64,000 nt of DNA from the NCBI GenBank assembly GCA_963920705.1, contig OY987236.1, forward strand, positions 8,418,190 through 8,482,189, in the 5' to 3' direction. The position numbers were made by a program, and so were the translations under genes. Positions within the stretch are counted from its first letter, which is position 1. Every line of letters starts with the position of its first letter. Shown in pieces: positions 22,650 to 35,100 of this stretch. Below the pieces are notes generated by a model. That model did not search any database, was not told where the DNA came from, and saw only the letters and a program-made list of their open reading frames with translations. The stretch comes from Odiellus spinosus (lineage: Eukaryota > Arthropoda > Arachnida > Opiliones > Phalangiidae).

Positions 22650-23147
22650 TCACTCGAGTATTTCGGCCACTAACGCTTCTCCCGGGTTCAAGTTGAGTCT
22701 GTTGAATCTTTCTGGACTGACGAAAGTTCCGGTTGATAGTTTCACTTGGGCCTCGTGAAATTCACCCGATAAGTCCATCTCGCGCGCGGAATCACCCAAA
22801 TTGACGCAGACGACAACGCGAGGATGGCGTGGGTAGAATCGTTCAAGAGCGATAAGACCGTCGGTGTTGTAGAGAAGATTGTGATTCATTCGTCTTGGCC
22901 AATGAGAAGCGTTGACGGCGTTCGAGGATCCGGGAGTGACGGGAAAACGATTGGCTATCAACGGATACGACTTGTTTCTCAAGCGGATGAAAGAAGAAAG
23001 GTCGCCAATGTCAGTCGTTAAGTTGTTGACGTTGTTAGACCGGAAATCCGGGTGAATCGGGAGCCAAGGTTGACTCTCCTTCTTGGTGAAGTTGCCGTTT
23101 GGCTTGTTTGACCACTGCATCGGACATAGCTGTCCGCTTCGAAAAAC
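22650..23147 (-). CDS. SLC3-like gene, terminal coding exon 5
   Basis: It encodes residues 541-705, from VFRSGQLCPMQWSNKPNGNF to the stop TGA at 22652-22650. PMQW is a conserved alpha-amylase-family motif. The rest forms the C-terminal beta domain, with VVVCVNLGDSAREMDLSGEF matching the corresponding VVLNFGD strand of the family. The acceptor is a long pyrimidine tract ending TTTTTTAG. Confidence 0.92.
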   Translation of the reverse strand, partial: VFRSGQLCPMQWSNKPNGNFTKKESQPWLPIHPDFRSNNVNNLTTDIGDLSSFIRLRNKSYPLIANRFPVTPGSSNAVNASHWPRRMNHNLLYNTDGLIALERFYPRHPRVVVCVNLGDSAREMDLSGEFHEAQVKLSTGTFVSPERFNRLNLNPGEALVAEILE

Positions 23148-26100
23148 CTAAAAAAGAAGAAGAAAAAAAAGGGATATATAGTTTCAAAAGGAGTTGAAAT
23201 TACTACTTTTTTCAATAAGGTTTAACTTTGTATATCAATACGCCTCAGTTTTTCCTAATTTGTAAACTTCGCTTGAATAAAAGCATATTATAAGGTTATC
23301 AAAATGCTATGATGAAGAATTGATGTTATTCTCATAGTTCAATTTCTGAAATTAATTTTCCTGATAATTTTTGGGAAATCACATTTATTTCCCCTTTCAT
23401 CTTCAAATCTTTGTGCCCAAAGAGAACGTATAGAGTTAATAATTTACTTTTTGAGTGACTTCGTCAAAAGAATCTTGCAACTGAATCTCATCTCCGTAGT
23501 AGATGGTGGCCGTACCAGGCATGGAGAGTAGAAGAAAAAGAGCGGCCATGTTGTAACCACCGGGGATCATCCGGGAAGCCAAGCGAAACGTCTCCGAGCT
23601 TCCAACGTTCCAATTGATGCGCGGAAAGGTGGTCAAGCGAGACGTCCAATCTTCGGCCGCCCGCAGACGAGCCTCGACGTCCGACGTCGCGTTGATCGTC
23701 AAATCCAGCGGAACGTCCACCAAATCGAAGATTTCGGCCAGTGCCGGTAACAGCAAACTATCGCGGCTCCGAAGAGACTCGAAAAAGCTCATAGAACACA
23801 TCAAGAGACGTTGAGTGCACCTCCCGCGGAGAAAAAGATAAAGCAGGAAAAAAAATAAATGATCAAACGTAAATTACGTTTCTTTTCGGGTTTAAAGAAA
23901 AACGCTTCGTCGAACACTGTTTTCTCGGATATAAAAATCCGTGCTGGGTTGCTATTTATAAATCTTATGGGCAAACATTCTATCCTGGGATAGACGGAAT
24001 ATGATTTAAGTACGGGGATATGTTAGTCGATTTATATGTTAGTCGATTTTAAATCTTTGGCTCGGATTAAGTAAATGTTCAGGTGGTGGGGGCCTGTTCT
24101 CCGGGCTTTACCAATTATAGAGGTTCCATAAAATTAAAAGATTTTGGGCATCCATGAGGCTTATATTACAATTTTAGTGACCCCCAAAACTTTAAATCAA
24201 GGCAAGGGCTACCAAATTCAGAAAATTCCCTCGGGCTAAATTCCATTTAATCCTATAGGCTGGCATTGCAAAATTTTGTACATCTATAGGGTCTGTTCTG
24301 TCGGGTAAAATTCCATCCAAAAATCCATAATTGCGTCCGTCCCAAGTTTCGGAGGCTTAATACTATCGCGCGTATTGTGACAACCTAAATCCATCAAGTT
24401 TGGGAACATAATATACTCTAGAGTATCATTCGCTAAGCCATATACTTTTAAAGTTGAAATATATATCATTATAAGGAGAGTGGAGAGCGGTTTCAGCGCG
24501 GGCTAGCTGCATTAAAGTCGGTTCCCCATGAGACGTATAACCTTCTACAAACTGAATAAATTATGAAGTTTTACACGTTTCGAAACTAAAATGGAACTCG
24601 GATTGGAAATTTACAACAGATTTAAAGGTTTCTACTCGGTATAATGACGATAAACTTATTTATTAAAACGTTTAAGTACGCCTTTAAGAAATGATCATAT
24701 CAAATATATCAATTTTGGAAAGTACACTTAAAATCACTCGGTCATCTTTTCCAATAAAGATTATGAAGCATCATCTAACTTCCTCTTTTCCACGCGCGCG
24801 AAGGGATGTCTTTTAAGAGTTATCGGAAAAATATGAGACTCGATAAAGAGAGAGAGATTAAATGTACGGAAGATATAGGAGACGAGCTTTATATACTTAC
24901 TTGCCAGACCCGCGGCTAAAATGATCAGCGAGATGCCGCCATTGACTGAGGACCGTCAGCAGTTCGCGATCGTCATTGACTTTCATGCGTTCCAGGTGTT
25001 TGAAATAAAAACCGTCCACTCCTTTGTGTAACCAGAACCGAAAAATATTAGCCATCTCCCGCTGAACTTCGCGATTAGTCCAATTGAGAAAGATCTGGCT
25101 TCCAAAGATACGTTGAGGCAATTCCAGGTCAATAACGTCAACTTTGCCGCTCGGTGGGTAAAATTCATCCTGCGAGACCAAAATGAACAAAAGAAATGTT
25201 GATAATGATGTACCGATAATATCAAAAGGCGATTATACAAGATAAGGTGAGTTAAGTTACGTAACGAAATTATGACTATTGTTGGCTTTCCTACAGAGAG
25301 ACAGCAAAGAGCCAAGGGGGAAAGAAAGCCTGACGTCATGGAACCCCGTTACTGGGGGAGCGCTTGTAAGAGCGAATACTGTTAACCCCTTACTAAGCCG
25401 GATGACACCGAGGTAAGAGATAGAAACCCCTGACGTATCAATGTCGCCCTTGCTGACTCCCTATTGTATGGGTTTGTTTCCCAAAAGAAGCAGGAAGAAA
25501 AGTTAGTTCATTAATTTAGAAGCGTTATGAACGATACTATCGTCCCAACGTTTCAAATGAAACCCTTCAACAAGTGATTATCGGCTTATTTAACCTTTTC
25601 TGATACAATTTTCTAAAAGAAAAATCGAATTTTATGTCCGAACAAAATTCAAATAGAAACAAATATTTAAAAGCGGTACAAAAGAATAATAATATAAGAG
25701 CCAATGGCATTTTCCACAAACCTATCGAAGCGTTATATATAATCTTAACCAGCCTAAGGAAACTCTAGATTAAATTAGAGCACCAAGTTTATATATTTAT
25801 ACAAATAAAATTGGAAAGTTATACGAATCGAGCCTACAGAGATTAAAACTAAAATCCATATAATTCCCAGCAACCCATTATATCCAGAAGGCAATTGGAA
25901 GCTCTTTATATTTTATAAAGCAAATCCAATAACACGCTTGTTAACAATTCATTTTCAAAAGGAACCGAAAACAATAGAAAGGGTTTAAGGGAGAAAATTA
26001 TAGCCAGGACACGTGTCGTATCTTCCCATCTGAGTTATATAGGTACTTCTTACCAGATATAGAAGCTTAAATGACAACCTCACTTTAGTTACTTAATAAG

Positions 26101-29100
26101 AGTCTGACCAACTTCCTTGTATTACGGATAAGCCTAAAGAATAAAGTGCGAAAAATATAACTTTCCTTAAAACTTGGTGAGGTTATATCAAGAAGGATCA
26201 GATAAGGAGAGGAAAAGTGGGAACGGCGCGGCTCCTACTGCGTCGGCCTAAACTCCCACTCTGGGAGAACGGGGGACAGACGGGGGTAGAGATGCTTCGT
26301 GGTAAATTGTTGTCACGTGGGTAAAACGAATCCTTTATGAGACGCGCTAGCTAGCGACCACGTGACAACAGTTTACCTCGAGAATTTCCTATCCCCCCTT
26401 TCCACCCGAGTGGGAGGTTGGCTCTTCTCTCTCTAACTCAACGCAGCCCCACTTTTCCTCTCCTTATCTGATCCTTCTTGGTTATATGAACGATATAATA
26501 ACCTCAAGCGGTTCAAATTAAGATATTTCATATGACGAAAAACGCGTACTCTGTTCAGACTCTTATTACAATAAAGCCACGTTCACACTTGAGGCTTTGA
26601 AAACATTTTCCATCGTTTTGGAAAGGTTAAACTGTAAAGTTTTGGGACTAATTTGTCGAAAAAACACGGAACTATTGGCTTGAAAAGTTGATTTGAACAT
26701 TCAAAACTGTTTAAAAGTACCTATCTTCAGTATTTCTATTAAAATCTTCTGATACGAAGCATTTTAAAATAATTCAGCTTTTGCTTCATGCACAAATAAT
26801 AATGTTTTTACAAAATGAGATGGGACCATTTCAGCAGGTTACTAAACCCGGTTCACACTAAATACTTTGAAACGATTTTTAAACGTTTTGAAAAAGTCAT
26901 ATTATAAAATTTTGGGGTCATGGATGTAGATGTTTGATCAAGAAACCAAATTAATATCTTGGAAAGTCGATTTGAACATTCGAATCGGTTTAAAAACGGT
27001 TTCAAAGTGGTAAGTGTGAACTTAACTAAATAGTTTACCTTTGTCTCTATAAAATTTGTTTTAGAGAAAAAGGATAACATATGCTTGATAGTTTTGAAAA
27101 AAGCAATTGTTTCAGGCCAGCGTAATAATATCCTTTCGAAAAGAACAATGAAGAATGATATAGCCACATGAAAAGAGAACTGGACCCTCCGCTCGTTAAA
27201 CACAGAGAGAGCGAGAGAGAGAGAGAATCGAAGGACCATGCAAAACCCTTTTGTCTAAAATTATCCATTACAATTTATGTTCTCGGGGAGAAAAGGGCAG
27301 TGAGGTCGTATTTTCTCCGTTTAGTAACTGAGCCCTGATGCGGGAAGAGAAGACATAAAATCCTTAAAGGTTAGATGAAATACAAAATATGTTAAATTGT
27401 TATCTTCCTAGATACAACCGAGAGCTCTAATTACCCAATAAAATAACATCCTCGTTAGCTATTAATTAATATAAGCAAGAATCCGTTCAGGTTCCATAAG
27501 AATATGGGAGGGCCGCGATTCAATAACCATCCTCCCAAACTTTGTAGGAAAATTTCGTCCGCTTCGAATCGATTTTTCAAGTAAATCGCTCCTGACATTA
27601 TATTATTAACCAGCGCCACTAACGACCTTGACATAATATTTTGGGTAATAAAAATGGAGCCGACCGAAAAAGATCTAAGCGTACAAATGTTGCGAAAATT
27701 GCGGACGAACTTTTGTTACAAAGTTTGGGAGGATGGTACCAGAGGCTAAAGCTATGCTCCCATATTCTTATGGAACCTGAATGGATTCTTGGTATAAGGG
27801 ATAAATTTTATCGCTAAGAGAGTTTCCAATGTAAAAAAAAATATTTTTTACATTGTTTTATAGCCAATAAATTCGTTATCAAAAGCGGGAACTTCGCTGA
27901 AAATAATGTACGTTAAAAAGTTTACAGAAAAAAATTTAATACTTTATAAGAGCAAATTTCATATTTTTTTTTTTTTTTTTTTTTTTGGAAATACGGTGGT
28001 TTTGTTCATTAATGGGAAAATTTAATCCGATCAAAATTACTTTCTATCGATTCCTTATTCCTTATAATTTATACAGTCCAACCCAATAATATCCACCCTA
28101 TGAAAGGTATTTAAAACTTTGTTTAACTATAAGTTTAATCAAACTAATTTGAAAAATAAAACTTTAAAAGTAAAGATAGTTCGTATGAAATAAAATGAAC
28201 TTGCAACATCGTTTCATATTCACTTTAAGCCTTAAAAGGAATCGTATAATCTGAAGAGAAATGGTGGGACTATATATACGTTTATGGAATAAGAATAAAA
28301 TCTGCTTGTAAAGGATTCAGAATAGTTTTCACTCGTTTGAGAGCCTTGACAATATATTGCTATTTAAGACCCACTTCGCGGAACTACTTTTATATCCTAT
28401 GAGCTTAATATTATGAATTAATCCGCCTCAGCTATACTTAGGTTTAAGAACAGATACACATACTGAACTTATTGTCACGAGCAGTTGGAGTTTTCATCAC
28501 ACGAAGCTATATTTACATATATACCATATTATCTTTATGGTACGCATTCCCAGACAGAAAGGACCGTAGCTTTATCACGTTCTGAAAACTCAGCTTTACT
28601 TTGACAATATACTCCCAACTCTCCGTCTATTACTTTACTATTACTAGGGTACAATTTTATGTGTAAGGTTTGTACTAAACTTTTTTAGTACAAACCGTAG
28701 CCATAAAATAGTACCCTATCTTAATATTGAGTGTTGAAGGTACTCCATTTCCTAAGAAATTAGCAATACCTATATACCTAGGATGGATTAATAAACCTTA
28801 TAGGACATAATTTTTTAGCAAGACAAGTTGGGAAAACCCAAAATGGTACCTCCCCGAGCACTAACCGAACCTGATTTCTAGCACGTTCGGCTTCAGCATA
28901 TTCTACCTCTTGGCGTCTAAAAGCCATCGCCGACTGGTTTCTAGCACGTTCGGCTTCAGTATATTCTACCTCTTGGCGTCTAAAAGCCATCGCCGACTGA
29001 TTTCTAGCACGTTCGGCTTCAGTATGTTCTACCTCTTGGCGTCTAAAAGCCATCGCCGACTGATTTCTAGCACGTTCGGCTTCAGTATGTTCTACCTCTT

Positions 29101-32100
29101 GGCGTCTAAAAGCCATCGCCGACTGATTTCTAGCACGTTCGGCTTCAGTATGTTCTACCTCTTGGCGTCTAAAAGCCATCGCCGACTGGTTTCTAGCACG
29201 TTCGGCTTCAGTATATTCTACCTCTTGGCGTCTAAAAGCCATCGCCGACTGATTTCTAGCACGTTCGGCTTCAGTATGTTCTACCTCTTGGCGTCTAAAA
29301 GCCATCGCCGACTGGTTTCTAGCACGTTCGGCTTCAGTATATTCTACCTCTTGGCGTCTAAAACCCATCGCCGACTGATTTCTAGCACGTTCGGCTTCTG
29401 TATATTCTACCTCTTGGCGTCTAAAACCCATCGCTAACTGATTTCTAGCACGTTCTGCTTCAGTATATCCTACATCTTGGCGTTTATCAGCCATTGCCAA
29501 CTGACTTCTAGCCCGTTCTGCTTCTGTATATCCTACCTCTTGGCGTTTATCAGCCATTGCTAGCCTTTTTCTAGCACGTTCTACTTCTGTATATTCTGCG
29601 TCTTTGCGCGAATTTTTTTTCGCTAGCGAACCTGCACTATTGTTGGCCCTCGGTTCTGAGTTAGAGGTGGAAGGTTGATTTTCATCCTTTGGAGAAGTTA
29701 TAAAACCCTCCATTACCTGTATTCCTACCACTTCAGTATTGCTTTTAACTACATTGGTAGATGGCGGTACTTCGTAATTATCTTGCCTAGCAATAGCGCG
29801 TGATAAGATCACTTCAGTCGGAGTAACAGTTATATTAGTACCGGACACAATGACTTTCTTTTGGGCCGCTAAATCTTTCCTTCTTTCACATTCTCTCCTA
29901 CGATATTCTGGATCAGCTCTGCGTTCTCTCATTCTCTCTCTAGCTTTACGCTTAATTCCTCTTTGCTAATATCTTCGTCTCCCATTTTTTATGATTAAAA
30001 TTTTTAAAGTAAATAATACCCAAACGCAATAATAAAAATCCAAATCGAAGTTGAATGAATTCAAAACTACAATCTCAAGAAAGTGTTAAATAACTCTTAA
30101 CACAAAGTAAAATAAATTACTAACGAATACAAAAACAAAATAGAGAGTAACTACTTTGATCTTCAAAGTAAACATTAAACTCGTACACTGAGTAACAAAA
30201 AATATATCAGAATTCAATCGGTAAAGCGTAAAATAATATTTTACGAAAATAGAAATTTATAACTTTAGAAAAAAAAATAATGAATCGGAAATAACCATTG
30301 TTTTTCAACAATTATTCCAATTCTAAACTCAATAATAAGTCGAAACAAAATTAGAATTCAAGCGATTGAAAATAGCAATCTTCAGTAAATATTTGGTACA
30401 GATATAATAAGAATATCTCAATTAAACACTAAATACATCAATTAAATAATTGAAAGGAAAAATTAATTTGTTACCGAGAATAAGTTGAATTCGAAGAATC
30501 CAAAATTTCATAGAGGGAATTTTTATGTAAACTAGCTTGATCAAGAAGTAAATAAATTATGGATTAAGCAAGTCTTTCAAGAATTAAAATCAATTAAAAA
30601 GAAAAAAAGGTCAAGGTTCCTCTGATAAAACCATATGGGAAATACGGTACTAGAGTATTTGTAAACCAAGTAACGCCAATAAGCAAAACTTTATATGCAT
30701 GACTTCGGAATAGTAGACACAATCCTAAGCAAACCTATTCAATAAACAATAAACACATTATCTTTCCGCGTGTGAGGCTAAAACAAGGCTTATGGCGTAA
30801 AATTTCGGTTTTTGGTGATACTCGGTCTATAGATACGCAATTGAATGACGGCCGAATCAATATTTCGCGCTTATATATGCGCCGAGAAACGATAAACTAA
30901 TTAAAAAATTCAATCCCATGATAAAAGAAACACCTACAATTTTAACAACGGTGGCTAAGCTAAAAAATTAAATCAATCTATCAAAATTATATACAAGAGT
31001 ATAGACATTTGTATAAAACTTGTATTAGATTTTCAATCCACCCTGAGTTTGCAGCAAGCCTAAGCCTAGAGTACCGTTATACCTATGCTTTTTGAACTAA
31101 ATGGTATATGGAAAATAGCTTAGCGCGTGCTGCCAACTCTAGCTGGTATCATAACGCTCATTTTTCTTTAAATTTTGGACTATTTCTTAAATATCTTCTA
31201 AACTATCTCCAATTTTAAATTTAATTTTCAACTAAATTAAAAATTAGATTAAGTGAAACAATTGTAATATTTTTAATTACATTTTAAATTAATATTACGT
31301 TTCAATTCACCAAAAGATATCCCGGCATAAGGCAACTTTACACTTTACGCTTCCAAAGAGACTATAAAAGCGAATCGAATGCCATTATATAGTATCCGAT
31401 TGTGGTAAGATCTGTTGGACACCCCACCTTATCAAAGCTCAAAGGTTCTGGCATTGAGTGTTCACGTGTCGGTCAATTTACCCTTGGGGGGCGATGTTTG
31501 GAGAGTGGATGGTTGACGTGGACCATATTAGTGAGGGACGCCTCGCTAGTATGGCCCGCTGAGATCGGAAACTGGAGGTTGGACCTTGGTGTGTGGATGG
31601 TCGGAGGTGATTATAACAGTGGGAGACGTCCCATTGGCTATAATCGCCTTCAACTGTCCGGCATCAAGGTTCGACCATGATGTGGATGGTGGAAAGTGAT
31701 AATATGCAATGGGAGATGGGTTGCATAATATTGCACGACACCTGAAGCTCAATTTGGCAGCCAGATTATAGGAATTCCCGTTGAACGGAATTGAACGATA
31801 AGAAGGCATTTGATCCGATTATTAAGGTCACGTGATATCCGGTTACACCGGAAATTGTGTACACCGGAAGCCACAAACACACACACAGACACACAGACTG
31901 ACACGACGAACGTAATACCTCCCCGTGAACTAGTTCACTCGGGGAGGTAAAAAGTAGTTACATGATTAAAGGGAGGGTAAAGATTTGTTCTTATAAGCTA
32001 GAAAACAAGATGGACGTGGACCCACGGTAGTTACGCAACACAACAACGAAGGTATGTTGATAAAAACCTAGGCTGAAGTTAAAATTTTCAAGTTTTCCAA

Positions 32101-35100
32101 GGATTATCCTGCCCTGGATACTAACTTCTTCCGGTGATTAGGCAATGGAGATGAAACGAATTTTTCGAAACTTTTTTTAACTCTCACAGAGGCTCTGTCC
32201 TAGAGTTTTTATTATTTTATTATTGCTGTTACCTTTCACTTAAACCTTATTTAGGTTCATAACTTCATTATCCCTTAAAAATAATTCTATACCAAGAAAA
32301 AAGTTTTTTTTTAGTTATTCCATAAAATTTAGGTCATTCTCCAATGCAGCTCAGTTTAATATCATCTTCTTCGTTTCAAAAAAATAAAAATAAAATGAAA
32401 ACTGGGAAGATTAGAGAAAGAAAATGAGATGAAAATTTATAGAAAAGAAACCAAAAGATCCGATATATTTCGATCGGGATAAGTTCATAGCACGAACGCA
32501 TCTAGACAGGTTGAAGGACGCGTACCCGATGAAGATAATATGAGAAGCGATGCACTGTAACCCCCTAATATTTTAAAAGGAGGGTAAAGAGGATAATCAA
32601 GTGATTTTTACCGATTCTAATATTAAAAACAAGACGGACCGTGGGGCCACGTTAGTTGCGCGATCTGACGACTTCGCGACCCAAAGCTACAAGTTGCCAA
32701 AATGTTGCACTCGAGGAGGTAGACATTCGCGAACTCGGGTGTACAAAATTTTTGAACTCTTTGCTATATCAAAGTTGAACTCTGAGTTCATAAGAGTTTT
32801 AACTCGGTGCACTGTCAAAGCTGAACTCAGGTGTACAGCGAATTCTAGAGTGTCGGACCATGATGACGTCTGCCTACCCCCTTTATCTTTACTTCATAAT
32901 TTTAAGTCCGCGACACGCGTTGTCGTACGCATGATGCGCACGCGAAAATAATAAATCAAGAACCAAATTTAGTGCGATTAAAAGGCGCGTTCACACTAGA
33001 AACTTTAAAAACTGTTTTTAATCTTACTTGAAAGGTCAAAATAGAAAAATTTGGGGTCAACCGTAAATATTCTTTGCCAAAAACGTAATTTTTAGTTTGA
33101 AAAATCGATTTCAACATTCGAAACGGTTTGAAAACGGATGCAAAGTGTCAAGTGTGAACGTAGCTAAAGAGTGAGCCGTGGCACGTGTCGTAGGGCCTTT
33201 ATTAAGACGAAAGTGGGGGCGTCTTTTGATCACTCGGAGATTGCTTTGAACTGAATGCTAAAACTATAAATTTGTCAAATGACATTTGTCAAATGTTTTA
33301 ACGCACGAACCAGTCTTATTTTTAATAGTATAGAATGATTAGAATCGATAAATAAATCATTGATTTTCCTCTTCACTCTCAATGTAAGCAGTTTTCATTT
33401 TATATCGAAATATAAATATACCTTTTAATATTGGAAGAAGAGAAAAAAAAAAAAAAAAAAAAAAAAAAATTCCAAATCAAGGAAGCCTTCTTATTTTCTC
33501 TCAAATTGATCATTTAAGATAGAGGGGGGCCAAACTATTTATTACCCGTTTTGGGAGGAGAAAAACTATCCGTTACTCTTTTATATAACCATCGTTGGAA
33601 AGATGAGCGTCCAGGGGCCATCCCTCCGGCTCTCCCATCTGAGTAAAATAAGATGAAGAACGTTGGAAAAAAATAACAGAGAGAGAGGATGGGGATGGAG
33701 AGACAGAAAAAAATGAGGATGAAGAAAAAGTATCTGAAAAATCGATGGAAAGGCATTTTCCAAATTCTTTCTTTCTTTTTTGAAAAGAAAATATTCCCCG
33801 TAACGACTTTGAAAGAATCCTAAGTTCTAATATAAAACCGTTTTTTTCATTTAGCAATAAAGGTCCATTTCAAGGCTGTAACACCGTCTACGTTCGAAGC
33901 AGGAATTAATACAGATCTAATAATTATCATGATTTAATCCCTCTAAAGTAATAAGAATTTGAAACCCGTAATAAGCTTCAAGTCCCTAGAGAGTTTTTCG
34001 TTTGATTAATATTATCAAATCGATTTGTCGATAGGTCAGAGGCTTTTAAAACAGCGTTTTCCGTTTCAGCGTGTGTCTGAAGTTCAGAACAGTGCCTTTT
34101 CTTTAAAAAAAAAAAAAAAAAAAAAAACCCTAACCGGCTCTCACGAAAACGCCCTTTTCGTAACGCTGTTTTGAGAATCGCTAATGTAGGAATTAAACCC
34201 TATTATATCTACATACCATCAAGTTTAATCCGACGACAATCTTATCGTTTAAATCTATCAGACAAAATTAAAACCAAAAATTAATCTAGAAATCAATTTT
34301 TAGCTTTAGTTTAACTGGGGTAGAATCTATGAAAAGTTCGATATCTCGTCGTTAACGAGTTTCCAGTGAATCACGCGTCAGTAAAACTATGGCTAAGCGT
34401 CGTTGACAGGGTATACTCGTTAAGTGTAATGTGAACACGCCTATTTGGTCTTATTTCATTCTCCATTTAAAAAAAGGAGTTTCCTTAAAAACTTATCATT
34501 TTTAGAATCCCTAAGGCGCATTAATACAAAATCTTAAACACGATGAAAAATAAAGTAGTCGTTGGCAAATCCCTTTCAGGTAAAGTAGCTGAAGCAAAAC
34601 AACTAAGATATTTTTTCCGTTTTCCATAAGCAACCGAATTTATATCTCTAAAAGAACGAATTTCGTCCAAATTCTTTCGTTTTTCTACGCTTTTGCGTCT
34701 ACATTCCGATTTCATAGAGACCACGATGCTTTGCAGCAATAAAAAAATAGTGAAGAAAATTTAATACCGAGTTTCAGGGCGGGGACCGTATATTTTTGTT
34801 TTGCCCATACGGCAAATAGCATTTTATTTTCAGGAAAAAATGTAGTTGGTAGAAAATAGAGGTATATTAAAGGGTGTGTAACAAAACTGGATATTTAATA
34901 TATTCCTTAACATCAAATTAAAATTAGGCCCGAATCGCCAAATTAGATATTTCTTTGTTTTAAAACATTACCGGCTATTTTGATAAAAAAATTGGCTTTA
35001 TATTTACGAATATTACCCATTTGATGACGTCGTCAACATTGTCAACGGCTTAAAAATGAATTGGGAGCTTTCTGTTATGTTTTTTCTTTAAATTAAACCT

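Noticed and set aside
28910..29437. Forward-strand 175-codon repeat frame (SHRRLISSTFGFSMFYLLAS)
   Set aside because: It is the antisense shadow of the in-frame 21-residue repeats on the minus strand, which continue further and join a non-repeat N-terminal part.
31402..31809. Overlapping frames of 92 and 87 codons on opposite strands
   Set aside because: They lie in the hairpin-rich repeat region, where inverted symmetry produces open frames on both strands.
33535..33857. Three overlapping antisense frames (60-94 codons)
   Set aside because: Ser/Phe-rich translation of low-complexity purine-rich DNA; no recognisable domain or junctions.
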